Part shown: piece after piece, positions 9,621 to 19,131 of the stretch | Layout: each line of letters opens with the position of its first letter | Position numbering within the stretch: the stretch's first letter is position 1 | NCBI GenBank assembly: GCA_963786155.1 | Contig: CAWAXW010000006.1 | Location: forward strand, 1,488,001-1,552,000 | Length of the DNA: 64,000 bases | DNA from: CAWAXW01 sp963786155 | GTDB lineage: Bacteria; Actinomycetota; CADDZG01; WHSQ01 | Direction: 5' to 3' | The notes under the pieces: generated by a model | What the model was told of the DNA's origin: nothing | The model's database searches: none | Seen by the model: only the letters and a program-made list of their open reading frames with translations | Program-made: the position numbers and the translations under genes

Positions 9621-10912
9621 TGGCCCTGAAGAAGATCGTCTACGTCATCCTGGATGGTCTGGGCGACGACCCTCTCGATGCCCTCGGAGGGCGAACGCCA
9701 CTCGAAGCCGCACATACTCCCCACCTCGACTCGCTCGCGGCGAGGGGTCGCAACGGATACGTCACGACGGTGGGCGAAGGGATCGCGCCCGAGTCGGACA
9801 TCGCGGTGTTCGCGATCCTCGGCTACGACCCACTCGAGCACCACACCGGTCGCGGCCCCCTCGAGTCCGTGGGCGCCGGGCTCGACGTCAAGGACGGCGA
9901 CCTTGCCTACCGGGTCAACTTCGCGACCGTGGAGCGCGACGGCGACGGGTGGGCCATCCTCGATCGTCGCGTCGGGCGCGACCTGAGCTCGGAAGAGGCC
10001 CACGCGCTTGCGGCCGAGGTCCAGGAGAAGGTGTCATTGCCGGGAGCGTCGTTCGATTTCCGCGCCACGATCGGCCATCGCGGCGTACTGGTCATCCGCT
10101 CCGACGAGGGCCCGCTCTCGGCCGAGGTCGACAACTCGGATCCCGCGTACGGACGACAGGGCAACCTAGGCGTGGCCCTTGAGACCTTCGACAACCGGGT
10201 CGTCCACGTGGATCCGGTGGAGGGACACGAAGGCGACGAGGCTGCGACGCGCGCCGCAAAGCTGACCAACGATTGGTTGGCCGCCGCTTACGAGGTCCTC
10301 GAAGCCTCTCCGGTGAACCGCGATCGCCGTTCGCGGAACAAGCTGCCGGGCAACTTCGTGCTCACTAGAGACGGGGGCGATCACGTTCCGGATCTCGTCC
10401 CCTTCAAGCAGAAGTTCGGACCCGAGATGGGGTGCTTCGTCGAGATGCCCGTCGAGCTTGGGATCGCGCGGCTGATGGGAATGGGCGTCGTCGAGGCCCC
10501 GACCGGGATCCCCACTGCCGAGCAATACGAGGCTTGGGCCGGACTCGCCCTCGAGGCCATCGAGGGCTACGACGGGCTCTACATCCACATCAAAGGACCC
10601 GACGTGCCGGCCCACGATGGCGACCACGCCGCCAAGATCGCAAGCATCGAAGAGATCGACTCGATCTTCTTCGCGCGCCTACTCGACGACCTCGATCTCC
10701 GCACGAGCATCGTGGCGGTGACGGCGGATCACTCAACGAGTTGCGCACGCAAGGCCCACACCGACGGCCCCGTCCCTCTCCTGATCGCAGGCGGCTCCAT
10801 CACCCCCGACGGAGTCGATGTTTACGGCGAGTCCGCCTCGCGCCGAGGCTCCCTGGGCCACCTGAAAGGCCCCGAGATAATGCCGAACCTGGTAGCCGCT
10901 GCACGGGAGTAG
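9620..10912 (+). CDS. apgM: cofactor-independent phosphoglycerate mutase, archaeal (ApgM) type
   Basis: 430 residues, shorter than the ~510-residue GpmI class. N-terminal VILDGLGDDPLDALGGRTPLEAA and GIAPESDIAVFAILGYDP are typical of the archaeal-type enzyme of the alkaline phosphatase superfamily; metal ligands recur in HIKGPDVPAHDGD and TADHST. It interconverts 3- and 2-phosphoglycerate and completes the gap-pgk-tpi-pgm run. Confidence 0.93.
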   Translation: MALKKIVYVILDGLGDDPLDALGGRTPLEAAHTPHLDSLAARGRNGYVTTVGEGIAPESDIAVFAILGYDPLEHHTGRGPLESVGAGLDVKDGDLAYRVNFATVERDGDGWAILDRRVGRDLSSEEAHALAAEVQEKVSLPGASFDFRATIGHRGVLVIRSDEGPLSAEVDNSDPAYGRQGNLGVALETFDNRVVHVDPVEGHEGDEAATRAAKLTNDWLAAAYEVLEASPVNRDRRSRNKLPGNFVLTRDGGDHVPDLVPFKQKFGPEMGCFVEMPVELGIARLMGMGVVEAPTGIPTAEQYEAWAGLALEAIEGYDGLYIHIKGPDVPAHDGDHAAKIASIEEIDSIFFARLLDDLDLRTSIVAVTADHSTSCARKAHTDGPVPLLIAGGSITPDGVDVYGESASRRGSLGHLKGPEIMPNLVAAARE

Positions 10913-10979
10913 CGCCTTCCCGTAGCGGTTCAACCGACGTACTATCGGTGTCGGAGCAGACTGCGAGCGAGGAGATTCA

Positions 10980-11375
10980 ATGGCACCTCGGCGTAAGCAC
11001 AGCCTCTCGGAGGTCCTCGGCCCCCTCGAGAGCGACATCATGGACGTCGTCTGGGCTCAGGGGGAAGTGACCGTGCGGGACGTGCATCGCGTCCTCCGGG
11101 ATTCGAGGCCGATCGCATACACGACCGTGATGACGACCCTCGGCCGGCTTACGGACAAGGGTTTGCTGGGACGCATCGAAGATCAGCCTGCGCACCGATA
11201 CTTCCCTGTGGTATCGCGAGAGGAGTACGCCCGATCGACGGTCAAGTCAGTCGTCGATTGGTTGGTTGATCGCTTCCCAGATCCCGCCGTTGCCTACCTC
11301 GTCGACAGGGTCCAGGAGGAGGACGACGAAGTCATCGAACGGCTGCGAAAGGCTATAGACCAAAGGAAGGGCTGA
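10980..11375 (+). CDS. BlaI/MecI-family transcriptional repressor
   Basis: 131 residues. Winged-helix BlaI/MecI pattern: LGPLESDIMDVVWAQGEVTVRDVHRVL, then IAYTTVMTTLGRLTDKGLL. Such repressors are inactivated by cleavage triggered by a partner M56 sensor peptidase, and the next gene three bases downstream is exactly that type. The inducing signal is unknown; no beta-lactamase gene lies nearby. Confidence 0.9.
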   Translation: MAPRRKHSLSEVLGPLESDIMDVVWAQGEVTVRDVHRVLRDSRPIAYTTVMTTLGRLTDKGLLGRIEDQPAHRYFPVVSREEYARSTVKSVVDWLVDRFPDPAVAYLVDRVQEEDDEVIERLRKAIDQRKG

Positions 11376-11377
11376 GC

Positions 11378-12793
11378 ATGCCCCCCGGGGATCCCTCTCC
11401 CACGATCGTTGCGCTCGAGATCAACTCGGCCTGGATCGTCATCCTGGCGGTGACTCTGATCACTCTCCCCGTCACGCTCTTACTTCGGCGACTGATCGCG
11501 CGGCCCGGCGGGCTCGCATCGGGCGTGCTCATGCTGATCCCGCTCGCGCTGCCACTCGTGGCCGCAGTCGCCTACGCGCAGGCGGTGCTTCCGGAGGTCA
11601 CCGTGCTGAAGCCCGCCGCAATGGCGCTGATGGAAAAACCCGAGGAGCTCTTGCATCTTCTGTGGCTCAGCGACGGGCGAGGGGCGACGCCCTATGCCTT
11701 CGTCGGCTCCGCGGGGCCCTGGTTGCTGCTCTTCGGTTTGGTGGTCAGCTCGATCGCTCTTATCCGCCGGTTGGTTGGAACCATCTCGATGCGCCGGCTG
11801 ATCGGACGTTGTGCCCGGCCGAGCCCGGCGGAGAGACATGTCGAGGACATGGTGGTCGCGCTCGCGGCCATGGCCGGGATGCCGAGACCGCCTGAGCTGC
11901 TGCTCCTGCCCGACGGCGTTACCGGCGCGTTTGCGACGGGCGGCGGGGTGGGCCGCATCCTGCTCTCGCGCGAATTGATCGAGAGGCTGGAGCCTGAGGA
12001 GTTACGGGGGATCGTCGCCCACGAACTGGCTCATATCGAGGCCCGGGACACATCGCTCATGTTCGCAGGCGGTCTTCTTCGCGATATGACGGCATGGAAC
12101 CCCCTCGCGCACATCGCCTACCGCCGGATCAGCACGGATCGGGAGCGGGAGGCCGATCGCCGGGCAGCCTGCCTCACCCAGGACCCGCTCTCGCTGGCGT
12201 CGGGGCTCCTGTGCGTGAGAGAGCTGATGAAGGCCGGGCCCACCTCCTATCGAACGGCGGTGGCGGCGCTCAAGCCGAAGGGCAGGATCGCTCGCCGCGT
12301 GTCCAACCTCATAGCCTTGGCAGACGGTGGTGTCGGAACCCCCGTGGGTCGCTTGCCTTACCTGTTTGCAGCGCTCGCGGTGGCTTTGGTCGGGCTGGGA
12401 GCCGGCGCTCAGATCGCCCAGCAGGAGGGGGCCTTCGCGATCGTGTGGGGTCAACCCGACGCGGCCGAGGCGACGGTCTGGCGAGCGGCCCCTCGAGTGG
12501 ACCAGGCCGACAAAGACGCCCGAGCGAAGCCGATCAAGGGGTACCACCGCCGGGCCCGATATCTGCCGATGGACGGCGGCATCCTCATCGTCAAACAGCG
12601 CGACATCCCGAAATGGCTCCACGAGATGGCACGGCTTGCGTCCAGACTGGGGGTGCCGGCGTCCACCTTCCAGTGGGAGAAGAGGCCCGCCTGGCAGGCG
12701 CTTCCCCTCCTGACCAGCCGGCCGCTCCCTGGAGGCGTCGGCCTCTATCGGGTCGAGCCTCTCGCCCGCTATACGCCATCCCGGCTACCCTAG
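11378..12793 (+). CDS. M56/M48-type membrane metallopeptidase (BlaR1-like)
   Basis: 471 residues. Several N-terminal membrane segments, a cytoplasmic zinc peptidase motif GIVAHELAHIEARD, a downstream glutamate region (DREREADRRAACL), another membrane segment near residue 325, and a ~110-residue extracytoplasmic tail. The tail does not resemble a penicillin-binding sensor. It likely senses an envelope signal and inactivates the adjacent BlaI-type repressor; this pairing is known for the family, the ligand is not. Confidence 0.85.
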   Translation: MPPGDPSPTIVALEINSAWIVILAVTLITLPVTLLLRRLIARPGGLASGVLMLIPLALPLVAAVAYAQAVLPEVTVLKPAAMALMEKPEELLHLLWLSDGRGATPYAFVGSAGPWLLLFGLVVSSIALIRRLVGTISMRRLIGRCARPSPAERHVEDMVVALAAMAGMPRPPELLLLPDGVTGAFATGGGVGRILLSRELIERLEPEELRGIVAHELAHIEARDTSLMFAGGLLRDMTAWNPLAHIAYRRISTDREREADRRAACLTQDPLSLASGLLCVRELMKAGPTSYRTAVAALKPKGRIARRVSNLIALADGGVGTPVGRLPYLFAALAVALVGLGAGAQIAQQEGAFAIVWGQPDAAEATVWRAAPRVDQADKDARAKPIKGYHRRARYLPMDGGILIVKQRDIPKWLHEMARLASRLGVPASTFQWEKRPAWQALPLLTSRPLPGGVGLYRVEPLARYTPSRLP

Positions 12794-12830
12794 GGGCGCC
12801 TAAACCAATCAGACCCAGAAGGGGTGCCAA

Positions 12831-13061
12831 GTGACGCTAGTGCTCGGAATCATCCATGTGATCGCCTGTTTCACGCTCATCGCGCTCATCCTGCTCCACG
12901 CCGGGCGAGGAGGGGGCATGTCGGAGCTGTTCGGTGGGGCCATGCAAAGCCAGGCGATGGGGTCGACCGTGATGGAGCGGAACCTCGATCGCATCACCGT
13001 GATCACCGCGCTGGTGTTCACCGGCACCACGATCATGCTTGCGTTCCGGCTGTCGGAGTAG
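12831..13061 (+). CDS. secG: preprotein translocase subunit SecG
   Basis: 76 residues, two membrane helices (about 5-24 and 54-72) separated by the SecG loop HAGRGGGMSELFGG. It assists the SecYE channel. Small size and topology fit the family. In many actinobacteria secG follows the gap-pgk-tpi run, as it roughly does here. Confidence 0.9.
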   Translation: MTLVLGIIHVIACFTLIALILLHAGRGGGMSELFGGAMQSQAMGSTVMERNLDRITVITALVFTGTTIMLAFRLSE

Positions 13062-13075
13062 GACTACCTAAGTCC

Positions 13076-14761
13076 ATGCGCGCCACCGCGCCCCTGCGGG
13101 CGCTGGTCGGTTTCCTGTCGCTCGCCCTGCTTGCGGCTGGGTGCACCGGAGGAGACGACCCTGCCGAGGGGTTCAGCGCGGTTGCGTCCGCCTCGCCGGC
13201 CGCCGACGAAACGCCATCAGACATAGAACCTTCGGCTTCGCCGGCAGAGCCTACAGAGGTGTTCGAGGAGAGCGACCGCGTTCTCAGCGTTGCCATCGGG
13301 GAGGCGGCCACGCTCGACCCCATGAGGATCCAGGACCCCGGATCGGTGCTGATCGCCCGGCAGCTCTACGAGGGCCTGACCCGATGGGACCCAACCGAGG
13401 AAGAAGTGGTCCCGGCCGCCGCGGCCTCCTGGGACGCTCGTGATGGGGGCCGCACCTTCGTCTTCAAGCTCCGTCCGGGGATGACGTTCCACGACGGTTC
13501 GCCCGTGACCTCAGAAGATTTCCGATTTGCCTTCGATCGCATCGCTCAGAAAGCGAATGCATCCGACCTCGCCTTCACTCTCGAAATGGTCGATGGGTTC
13601 CTGCAGGTGAACCAGCTCGGCAGCGAGGACCGGTTGTCGGGTATCGAGACACCGAACTCGCTGACCCTGGTCATCAAACTGTCCGAGCCGTTCTACGACT
13701 TCCCTGCAGTCCTAACCGCTCCCGGCTTGGTGCCACTTAAGAGCTCGGCCGTTCGCGACATCGACACGTTCTTGAATCAACCGGTGGGCAACGGGCCCTT
13801 CCAGGTGGCGGAACCGTGGACCCCCGGCCGCGAGCTACTGCTCGAAGCGTTCCCCGGGTTCATCGACACGCCCGAGCTTGATGGCATGCGCTTCGTTCCC
13901 TTCGATGACGCCGCGGCATCGTGGCTCCCGTTCGTCAACGGCGACCTCGACGTTGCCGAAGTCCCTCCGGGTCGATTCGAGGCGGCCGCCGATGTGTTCG
14001 GAGACGATGGGTTCAAGCCGTTCCTGGCGGGCTACTACTTCGGTATCAACATCCAGGCAGAATCGCTGAAGGACCCGAAGCTTCGGCGTGCGATCAACCG
14101 CGCGATCGATCGCGAGACGATCGCTCAAACCATCTACAAGGGAACTCTCGAGCCTCCACGCGGCATCGTTCCCGACGGGATGCCGGGCTTCGAGGAAAAC
14201 CTGTGCGTCAACGTCTGTGACTACTCACCCGAGACGGCGGCCCGGCTCGTGGCCGACCTCCCGGCCAAGAAGCGCAGTGTGACGATCGCTTACACGACCG
14301 GCGAACCACACGGCAAGGTTGCCCGAGCAGTGAAAGAGGACCTCGAAGCGGCGGGCCTGACCGTTCGCTTGCGCCCGTATTCCTTCCCCAAGTACCTGCG
14401 ACTGTTGAGGGACGACGAGCATGGCGTCTACCGGCTGGGGTGGATCGCCGAATACCCGACCGCCGACGTGTTCCTGTCGGCTCTGTTCGGCTCTGGATCT
14501 CCAGACAACCACTCCGGATTCGAGTCACCTAAGGTCGACAAGCTCTTGAGCCAAGCGCGCGCGGAGAGCTCTGCGGGAGCTCGCGTCCAGCTCTATATCC
14601 AAGCGGAGAAGGAGGTCATGAAGAAGTTGCCGATAGCTCCCATCGGGTCGTTCGTGACCCACTGGGCAGCTCAAACGCGGGTCGAGGGCATCGAGTTCGA
14701 CGTCATGGGCGGCTTCGATGCCGCCGCCGTCTCGATCGCCGAAGGAGTTGCCGACGAGTAG
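13076..14761 (+). CDS. family 5 extracellular solute-binding lipoprotein (peptide/nickel type)
   Basis: 561 residues. Lipobox LLAAGC at the end of the signal peptide predicts membrane anchoring. The SBP_bac_5 pattern is clear: GEAATLDPMR, ARQLYEGLTRWDP, LRPGMTFHDGSPVTSEDF and the late LGWIAEYPTADVF. These proteins deliver peptides or related ligands to an ABC importer, yet no permease or ATPase is encoded nearby. Chosen start ATG 13076 gives a normal signal peptide. It overlaps the next lipoprotein gene. Confidence 0.9.
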   Translation: MRATAPLRALVGFLSLALLAAGCTGGDDPAEGFSAVASASPAADETPSDIEPSASPAEPTEVFEESDRVLSVAIGEAATLDPMRIQDPGSVLIARQLYEGLTRWDPTEEEVVPAAAASWDARDGGRTFVFKLRPGMTFHDGSPVTSEDFRFAFDRIAQKANASDLAFTLEMVDGFLQVNQLGSEDRLSGIETPNSLTLVIKLSEPFYDFPAVLTAPGLVPLKSSAVRDIDTFLNQPVGNGPFQVAEPWTPGRELLLEAFPGFIDTPELDGMRFVPFDDAAASWLPFVNGDLDVAEVPPGRFEAAADVFGDDGFKPFLAGYYFGINIQAESLKDPKLRRAINRAIDRETIAQTIYKGTLEPPRGIVPDGMPGFEENLCVNVCDYSPETAARLVADLPAKKRSVTIAYTTGEPHGKVARAVKEDLEAAGLTVRLRPYSFPKYLRLLRDDEHGVYRLGWIAEYPTADVFLSALFGSGSPDNHSGFESPKVDKLLSQARAESSAGARVQLYIQAEKEVMKKLPIAPIGSFVTHWAAQTRVEGIEFDVMGGFDAAAVSIAEGVADE

Positions 14762-16010
14762 ACGGCTGGCGGCGCTGGCACTAGCGCTGCTCTTGATTGC
14801 TGGATGTGACGACGCGTCCGAGCCCCGCCCCGAACCAACGACCTCCCCGACGGCGGCCCCGATCCCAGGCGGGACCCTGACGTTCGGCGTTCTCGGCGAG
14901 CCGGCAACATTGGATCCCTATTCACCAAAGGCCACCCAACTCACCTGGACGTTGGCCCGACCCGTCTATCCATCGCTGTTCCGCGAGTTGCCGGACGGTT
15001 CGATCGAGCCGGACCTTGCCGCGTCGATCACGAAGATCCGTGGGGGGATCCGAGTGGAGCTCGCGCGCCGCCGCTGGAGTGACGGCCGTCCGGTTACGGC
15101 ACGAGACGTGACCGCGACCGTCGCGCGCGCCTCGGCCGATTCCGGATTCGCGCGCATCGACGAGGCGTCCGTCGCCGGCCGGCGGTCGGTATTGCTGACG
15201 GGCGACCTATCGGATTGGGAGCGAACGCTTGCCCATCGAGCACTCGTCTTGCCCGGTGGTGAGGCCGAGCCCAAGTCGGCGGGACCCTTCGAGATCACGT
15301 CGACAACACCCGGGCTCGAGATCGTCTACCGGCCGAATCCAATGTGGACCGGCGAGCCTCCTTACCTCGACCGTTTGATCGTGCGATTCATCGAGAGCGT
15401 GCCGATCATGCTCGAGCTCCTGGAGCGAGACCGGCTCGACGCGGCGTCCGTCCCCTCGACACTCAATGTCGATGCGGAGCTCCGGTCGGTGGGAGTGGAC
15501 TTCGACTCGGCCCTCGGCAGTGAATCGGTCTGGCTCGATCTCGGAGAGGCAGGCCTAACGAGCGGCGAACGCGGCTGGCTGTGGAGGAACGTCGACCGCA
15601 AGTTGATCGAAGAAGGCTTCGTGCGCTCCGCGGGGAAGCTCGCGACCCGTCGGGAACCGCACGTTGGTCCTCCGGCCCGACCCTCGTCGTTGACGATCAT
15701 CGCCCCGGCCGGCGACGCTCTTCTCGAGCTGATCCAGGTCGCGCTCTACGAGCAACTCAACGCGGCCGGGGTCGACGTGGAGACCGTCGATCTGCCGCCG
15801 CGGGATCTCGCGAGGGTCGATCTCCCCGGAGCGCGGATAGTTCGATCGTTCGATCCGGCTTCCCGGGAAGCCGTAGGCGACGCTTCCATCCAACCTCTGT
15901 TCGAGGTAGCTACGTTCATAGCCTTTGCGCCCGGAGCCCACAACATCCTGCCGGTGCCAACCGTCGACGGTCCGCTCGCCCATGCCTCCGAGTGGTGGAT
16001 CGAGCACTGA
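14748..16010 (+). CDS. second family 5 solute-binding lipoprotein, divergent
   Basis: 420 residues, shorter than its neighbour. Lipobox LLIAGC, then GTLTFGVLGEPATLDPYSP, typical of SBP_bac_5, but the middle is eroded compared with the family and the protein lacks about 100 residues. Start TTG 14748 has GAAGGAG upstream and overlaps the previous stop, so the two are co-translated. It could be an accessory ligand binder; no transport genes accompany it. Confidence 0.8.
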   Translation: MPTSRRLAALALALLLIAGCDDASEPRPEPTTSPTAAPIPGGTLTFGVLGEPATLDPYSPKATQLTWTLARPVYPSLFRELPDGSIEPDLAASITKIRGGIRVELARRRWSDGRPVTARDVTATVARASADSGFARIDEASVAGRRSVLLTGDLSDWERTLAHRALVLPGGEAEPKSAGPFEITSTTPGLEIVYRPNPMWTGEPPYLDRLIVRFIESVPIMLELLERDRLDAASVPSTLNVDAELRSVGVDFDSALGSESVWLDLGEAGLTSGERGWLWRNVDRKLIEEGFVRSAGKLATRREPHVGPPARPSSLTIIAPAGDALLELIQVALYEQLNAAGVDVETVDLPPRDLARVDLPGARIVRSFDPASREAVGDASIQPLFEVATFIAFAPGAHNILPVPTVDGPLAHASEWWIEH

Positions 16011-16069
16011 AGCGCGAACGGTCGCTGGCCTTAGAATCGCCCGGCCCTTGCCACAAGGGGCCCAACCTC

Positions 16070-16156
<87 letters not shown>

Positions 16157-16201
16157 CGAACGTTTTCGGCAAGGGCATGCCCCAACGGACGGAGGTAGAT
16201 G

Positions 16202-16765
16202 ATGGACATGGTGGAGATGTACGGGCGGGCCCTCGACCGCACCGAAGGGATCGTCGAGGGAACCCGGCGGGAGCAATTCGGCGACGCGACTCCTTGTGAC
16301 GACTGGAAGGTCGAGAGGCTCCTCGACCACATGATCGGCGGTTGCCTGATGTTCGCCGCGGCCGGCTCGGGGGAGAAGGACGATGCGCTCAACGAGAGCG
16401 GCAACGTCGGCGACGACCACGTCAAGGCCTTCAGGCAAGCGGCCGAGGGCGCCCTCGCGGCCTTCAAGGCGCCGGGAGCGATGGAGCGAACGTTCACGCT
16501 GCCGGTGGGGGAGACCCCTGCTCAGGTCGCCGTCGGGCTGGCCCTCGCAGACGCGGTCGTGCACGGGTGGGACCTTGCCCAGGCGACCGGTCAGGACCTC
16601 GCCGTCGACGAGGACATCGCCGAGGCGATCTACGGGTTCACGGCCGGGATGATGGAGCCAAAGGGACAATGGCCCCGAAGGACCGCCTTCAAGGATGCCG
16701 TAGAGATCGATGATGGTGCCCCGGCGCGGGACAGGATGCTCGCCTATCTGGGTCGCAACCCCTAA
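16202..16765 (+). CDS. TIGR03086-type protein, DinB/mycothiol-dependent isomerase-like fold
   Basis: 187 residues. Pattern FGDATPCDDWKVERLLDHMIGG near the N-terminus and ADAVVHGWDLAQATGQ later match the actinobacterial TIGR03086 family, related to mycothiol-dependent maleylpyruvate isomerases with a DinB-like four-helix bundle and a metal site. The actual reaction is unknown. ATG 16202 is preferred because GGAGGT lies five bases upstream. Confidence 0.82.
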   Translation: MDMVEMYGRALDRTEGIVEGTRREQFGDATPCDDWKVERLLDHMIGGCLMFAAAGSGEKDDALNESGNVGDDHVKAFRQAAEGALAAFKAPGAMERTFTLPVGETPAQVAVGLALADAVVHGWDLAQATGQDLAVDEDIAEAIYGFTAGMMEPKGQWPRRTAFKDAVEIDDGAPARDRMLAYLGRNP

Positions 16766-16771
16766 GAGTCC

Positions 16772-18248
16772 TCAGGCTGCCGCGTCGCGGGCGGCACGAG
16801 CACGTCGGAGCGTGACCTCTTCGATCGGGTCCCCATTCACTTGCAACGCCTTGATCTTCATCGTTGCGATGCCGGAAGCATCGCGCGGCTCGACGTCGAC
16901 GACGATCAGCGACAGATCGAGATAGCGCGCGGCCGACCACAAGGCACTCTCCGGGATGCGTAAGGGGTTGAGGGGCCTGGTCCCGGTCGGCGAGATTGGT
17001 GCGGGCTCGACGGTCACATACGACACCGGGTGCAGGGCCGCTTGATAGGCCGTTTGCCCTCCGCCGCCGGCGGTTACGTAGGTCGTGCCCTTCGTGGGAT
17101 CGATCTCCGTTCCTCCCGGCGCGTCTTGGACGACGGCACCGCCCCTCAGCGGATGCGAACGCTCGTAGCAGTGGTTGTGGCCGTTGATCACCAGGTCTAC
17201 TGAGAACTCGTCGAAGAGGGCTCCCCACCGCTCGCGTACTCCACCGTCAGAGCCATGGACGGCATTCGAGCAGTAGGAACAGTGGTGGTAGCCGATCACG
17301 ATGAAGTCGATGTTGGGATCCGCTCGAGCTTCCGCGAGGATGCCACGAAGCCAAGCGTCCTGCGCACCGTTCGTGTAATCGAGGTTCGCCGGGATCTCGT
17401 AGGAGACGTCGTTGGCATCCAACGCGACGAACGCAACATTCGAGTACCTGAACCAGTAGGTCGCCGGCGCTCCCTCGGCCCCGGTCTTGGGCAGTGTGAA
17501 GCGCGCGAAGTGGCCGTCATATCCCTGAGGGCCGTAGCCGGTTTCCATCTCGTGGTTGCCCACCGCCGGCATCCACGGCGCTCGTGACGCGACGGGGGAG
17601 ACCACCCGGAACCATTCGTCCCAGGCATCGAGGTCGACGCTCGAGGATGCCCCCGTACCGCCGCCACCATCCGCGTAGCAGAGGTCGCCGACGTGGAAGT
17701 GGAGGTCGGGGCGAAGCCGGCCGAGCAGTGCCGTGCTCTCCGCGGCCCCCTCGCCGATCCCCTGGTCTCCGAACGCGTCTGAAGGTGAACGCGCGAGGCT
17801 CCTCCGGTGCCGTCCGGAACCGGCCCTCGACGATCTCTCCGCCGCGATGGGTGATCCGATACCGGTAGGTCTTGCCGGGCCGGAGGTCGGCGGCGTAGGC
17901 ATGGTGATAGATGCTCTCGGTTCCGGCCACGGTTCGGGAATCAACGGGCAGTGCCAGCCCGTACGAGCGATCCCGTCCGATCTCGACGGTCGCTCCCTCG
18001 ATCGCTCCCGGCGTGCCCCACGACATCGCCATCTCGCTGCGTGGGTCCGACCCGTAGCTGAGGTGCACGCCGGTCGCAGGCGAGGCGGATGCGCCGGGGG
18101 TGCGCCACAGGATCGGGCCGGCCACTACGGCCCCTACGCCGAGACCGGCGGCGCGGAAGAACGAACGACGAGGAATCCGAGCCTGTAAGAGCTCATGCCT
18201 CTCGGCCATCGTGAGGCCTGCCAGCGATCGGTCGAAGGTGGGGCGCAT
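16772..18248 (-). CDS. purple acid phosphatase-like metallophosphoesterase with Tat signal, one frameshift
   Basis: An N-terminal twin-arginine signal (IPRRSFFRAAGLGVGAVVAG) is followed by a fibronectin-like N domain and then the binuclear metal domain: FGDQGIG, HVGDLCYAD, VGNHEMETG, GYHHCSYC, NGHNHCYERS. All expected metal ligands are present. The two halves are in different frames; the shift is near 17780, between FTF and AFGDQG, and removing one base restores 491 residues. It would be exported folded through Tat (tatA and tatC are in this window) and release phosphate. The frameshift may be real decay or a sequence error. Confidence 0.86.
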
Positions 18249-18452
18249 GGCGTGGGATTTCGCCCGAACCGAAGCCAAGACCTGTTGACGGGAGATGAAG
18301 GCTCCGCGAACTCCTGAGAACCCTCAGCGTGGCCCAACTGTCACTCTCCGTCGTTGTGGATGGGAAATAAAACGGATTCGGCTGCGCAGGGTAGTTGCGG
18401 TTGGGCGGCGAACCTATAGGGAAGAATCCGACAGCCTCGAAGTGTGGCTCTC

Positions 18453-18458
18453 TATCCT
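18453..18458 (+). promoter_or_regulatory. -10 element (TATCCT), near-leaderless
   Basis: TATCCT lies seven bases before the ATG at 18466, which fits a leaderless transcript and supports that start over upstream ones. Confidence 0.5.
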
Positions 18459-18465
18459 TAGGCGG

Positions 18466-18714
18466 ATGATCATGATGCGCACGACCTGTCCCGAATGCGG
18501 CTCGCCCCTGGCCGCCTCCCGTGAGGTCTCTTATGCAGACGTCGCACTCAATCGCGAGGGCGAGATGGTCATGGGCCGCGAGATCGGGCAGAGCTGGCGC
18601 CTCTTCTGCGAGCAGGGCCACGGTCTCGAGGTCGTCGAGAGCGCCACAGACGCGTCCGGGGACCAGGTCAAGGTCATAGTCATCCCGCAGCCGGAGCAGA
18701 GCACGATCCTCTAA
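18466..18714 (+). CDS. small zinc-ribbon protein
   Basis: 82 residues. CPECGSPL near the start and a later CEQGHGLE could hold a metal ion. No wider family is recognised. It precedes the DUF3151 gene on the same strand. Confidence 0.6.
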   Translation: MIMMRTTCPECGSPLAASREVSYADVALNREGEMVMGREIGQSWRLFCEQGHGLEVVESATDASGDQVKVIVIPQPEQSTIL

Positions 18715-18720
18715 GACGCT

Positions 18721-18726
18721 TAGCAT
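18721..18726 (+). promoter_or_regulatory. -10 element (TAGCAT), leaderless spacing
   Basis: TAGCAT is followed by exactly six bases and the ATG at 18733. A small inverted repeat GCATC/GATGC spans the start codon. Confidence 0.5.
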
Positions 18727-18732
18727 CTCGGG

Positions 18733-19131
18733 ATGCCTGAGCTCCCGATCACCGAACCGGCCGAAACCACGATCGAGGAACCTTCCGGCTCACTCGAGCA
18801 ACTCGAGACCGTGAGCCCGGCCGAGGTGGCGCGCTCGTTCCCCGAGTGCCTGGCGGCTTGGGCCGCCTTGGGCGAAGAGGCTCTGGGCTCCGGCCGCGAT
18901 GTCGAGGCCTATGCCTATTTCCGGGTGGGCTACCACCGCGGGCTCGATCGGATCAGACGAGCGGGATGGCGCGGCTCGGGTCGTGTTCCTTGGTCACACG
19001 TGGGGAACCAGGGATTCCTGAGATCCGTGCGCGGGCTGGGTCTAGCCGCGGCGGCGATCGGAGAGACCGCCGAGGCCGAGCGCTGCGCCGATTTCTTCAT
19101 CCAGCTCGCGCCCGACGCGGAAGGATCGTGA
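18733..19131 (+). CDS. DUF3151 family protein
   Basis: 132 residues. The pattern FPECLAAWAALGEEALG, VEAYAYFRVGYHRGLDRIRRAGWRGSGRVPW and the TPR-like tail match the actinobacterial DUF3151 family of unknown function. Its stop overlaps the next gene's GTG (GTGA). Confidence 0.85.
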   Translation: MPELPITEPAETTIEEPSGSLEQLETVSPAEVARSFPECLAAWAALGEEALGSGRDVEAYAYFRVGYHRGLDRIRRAGWRGSGRVPWSHVGNQGFLRSVRGLGLAAAAIGETAEAERCADFFIQLAPDAEGS

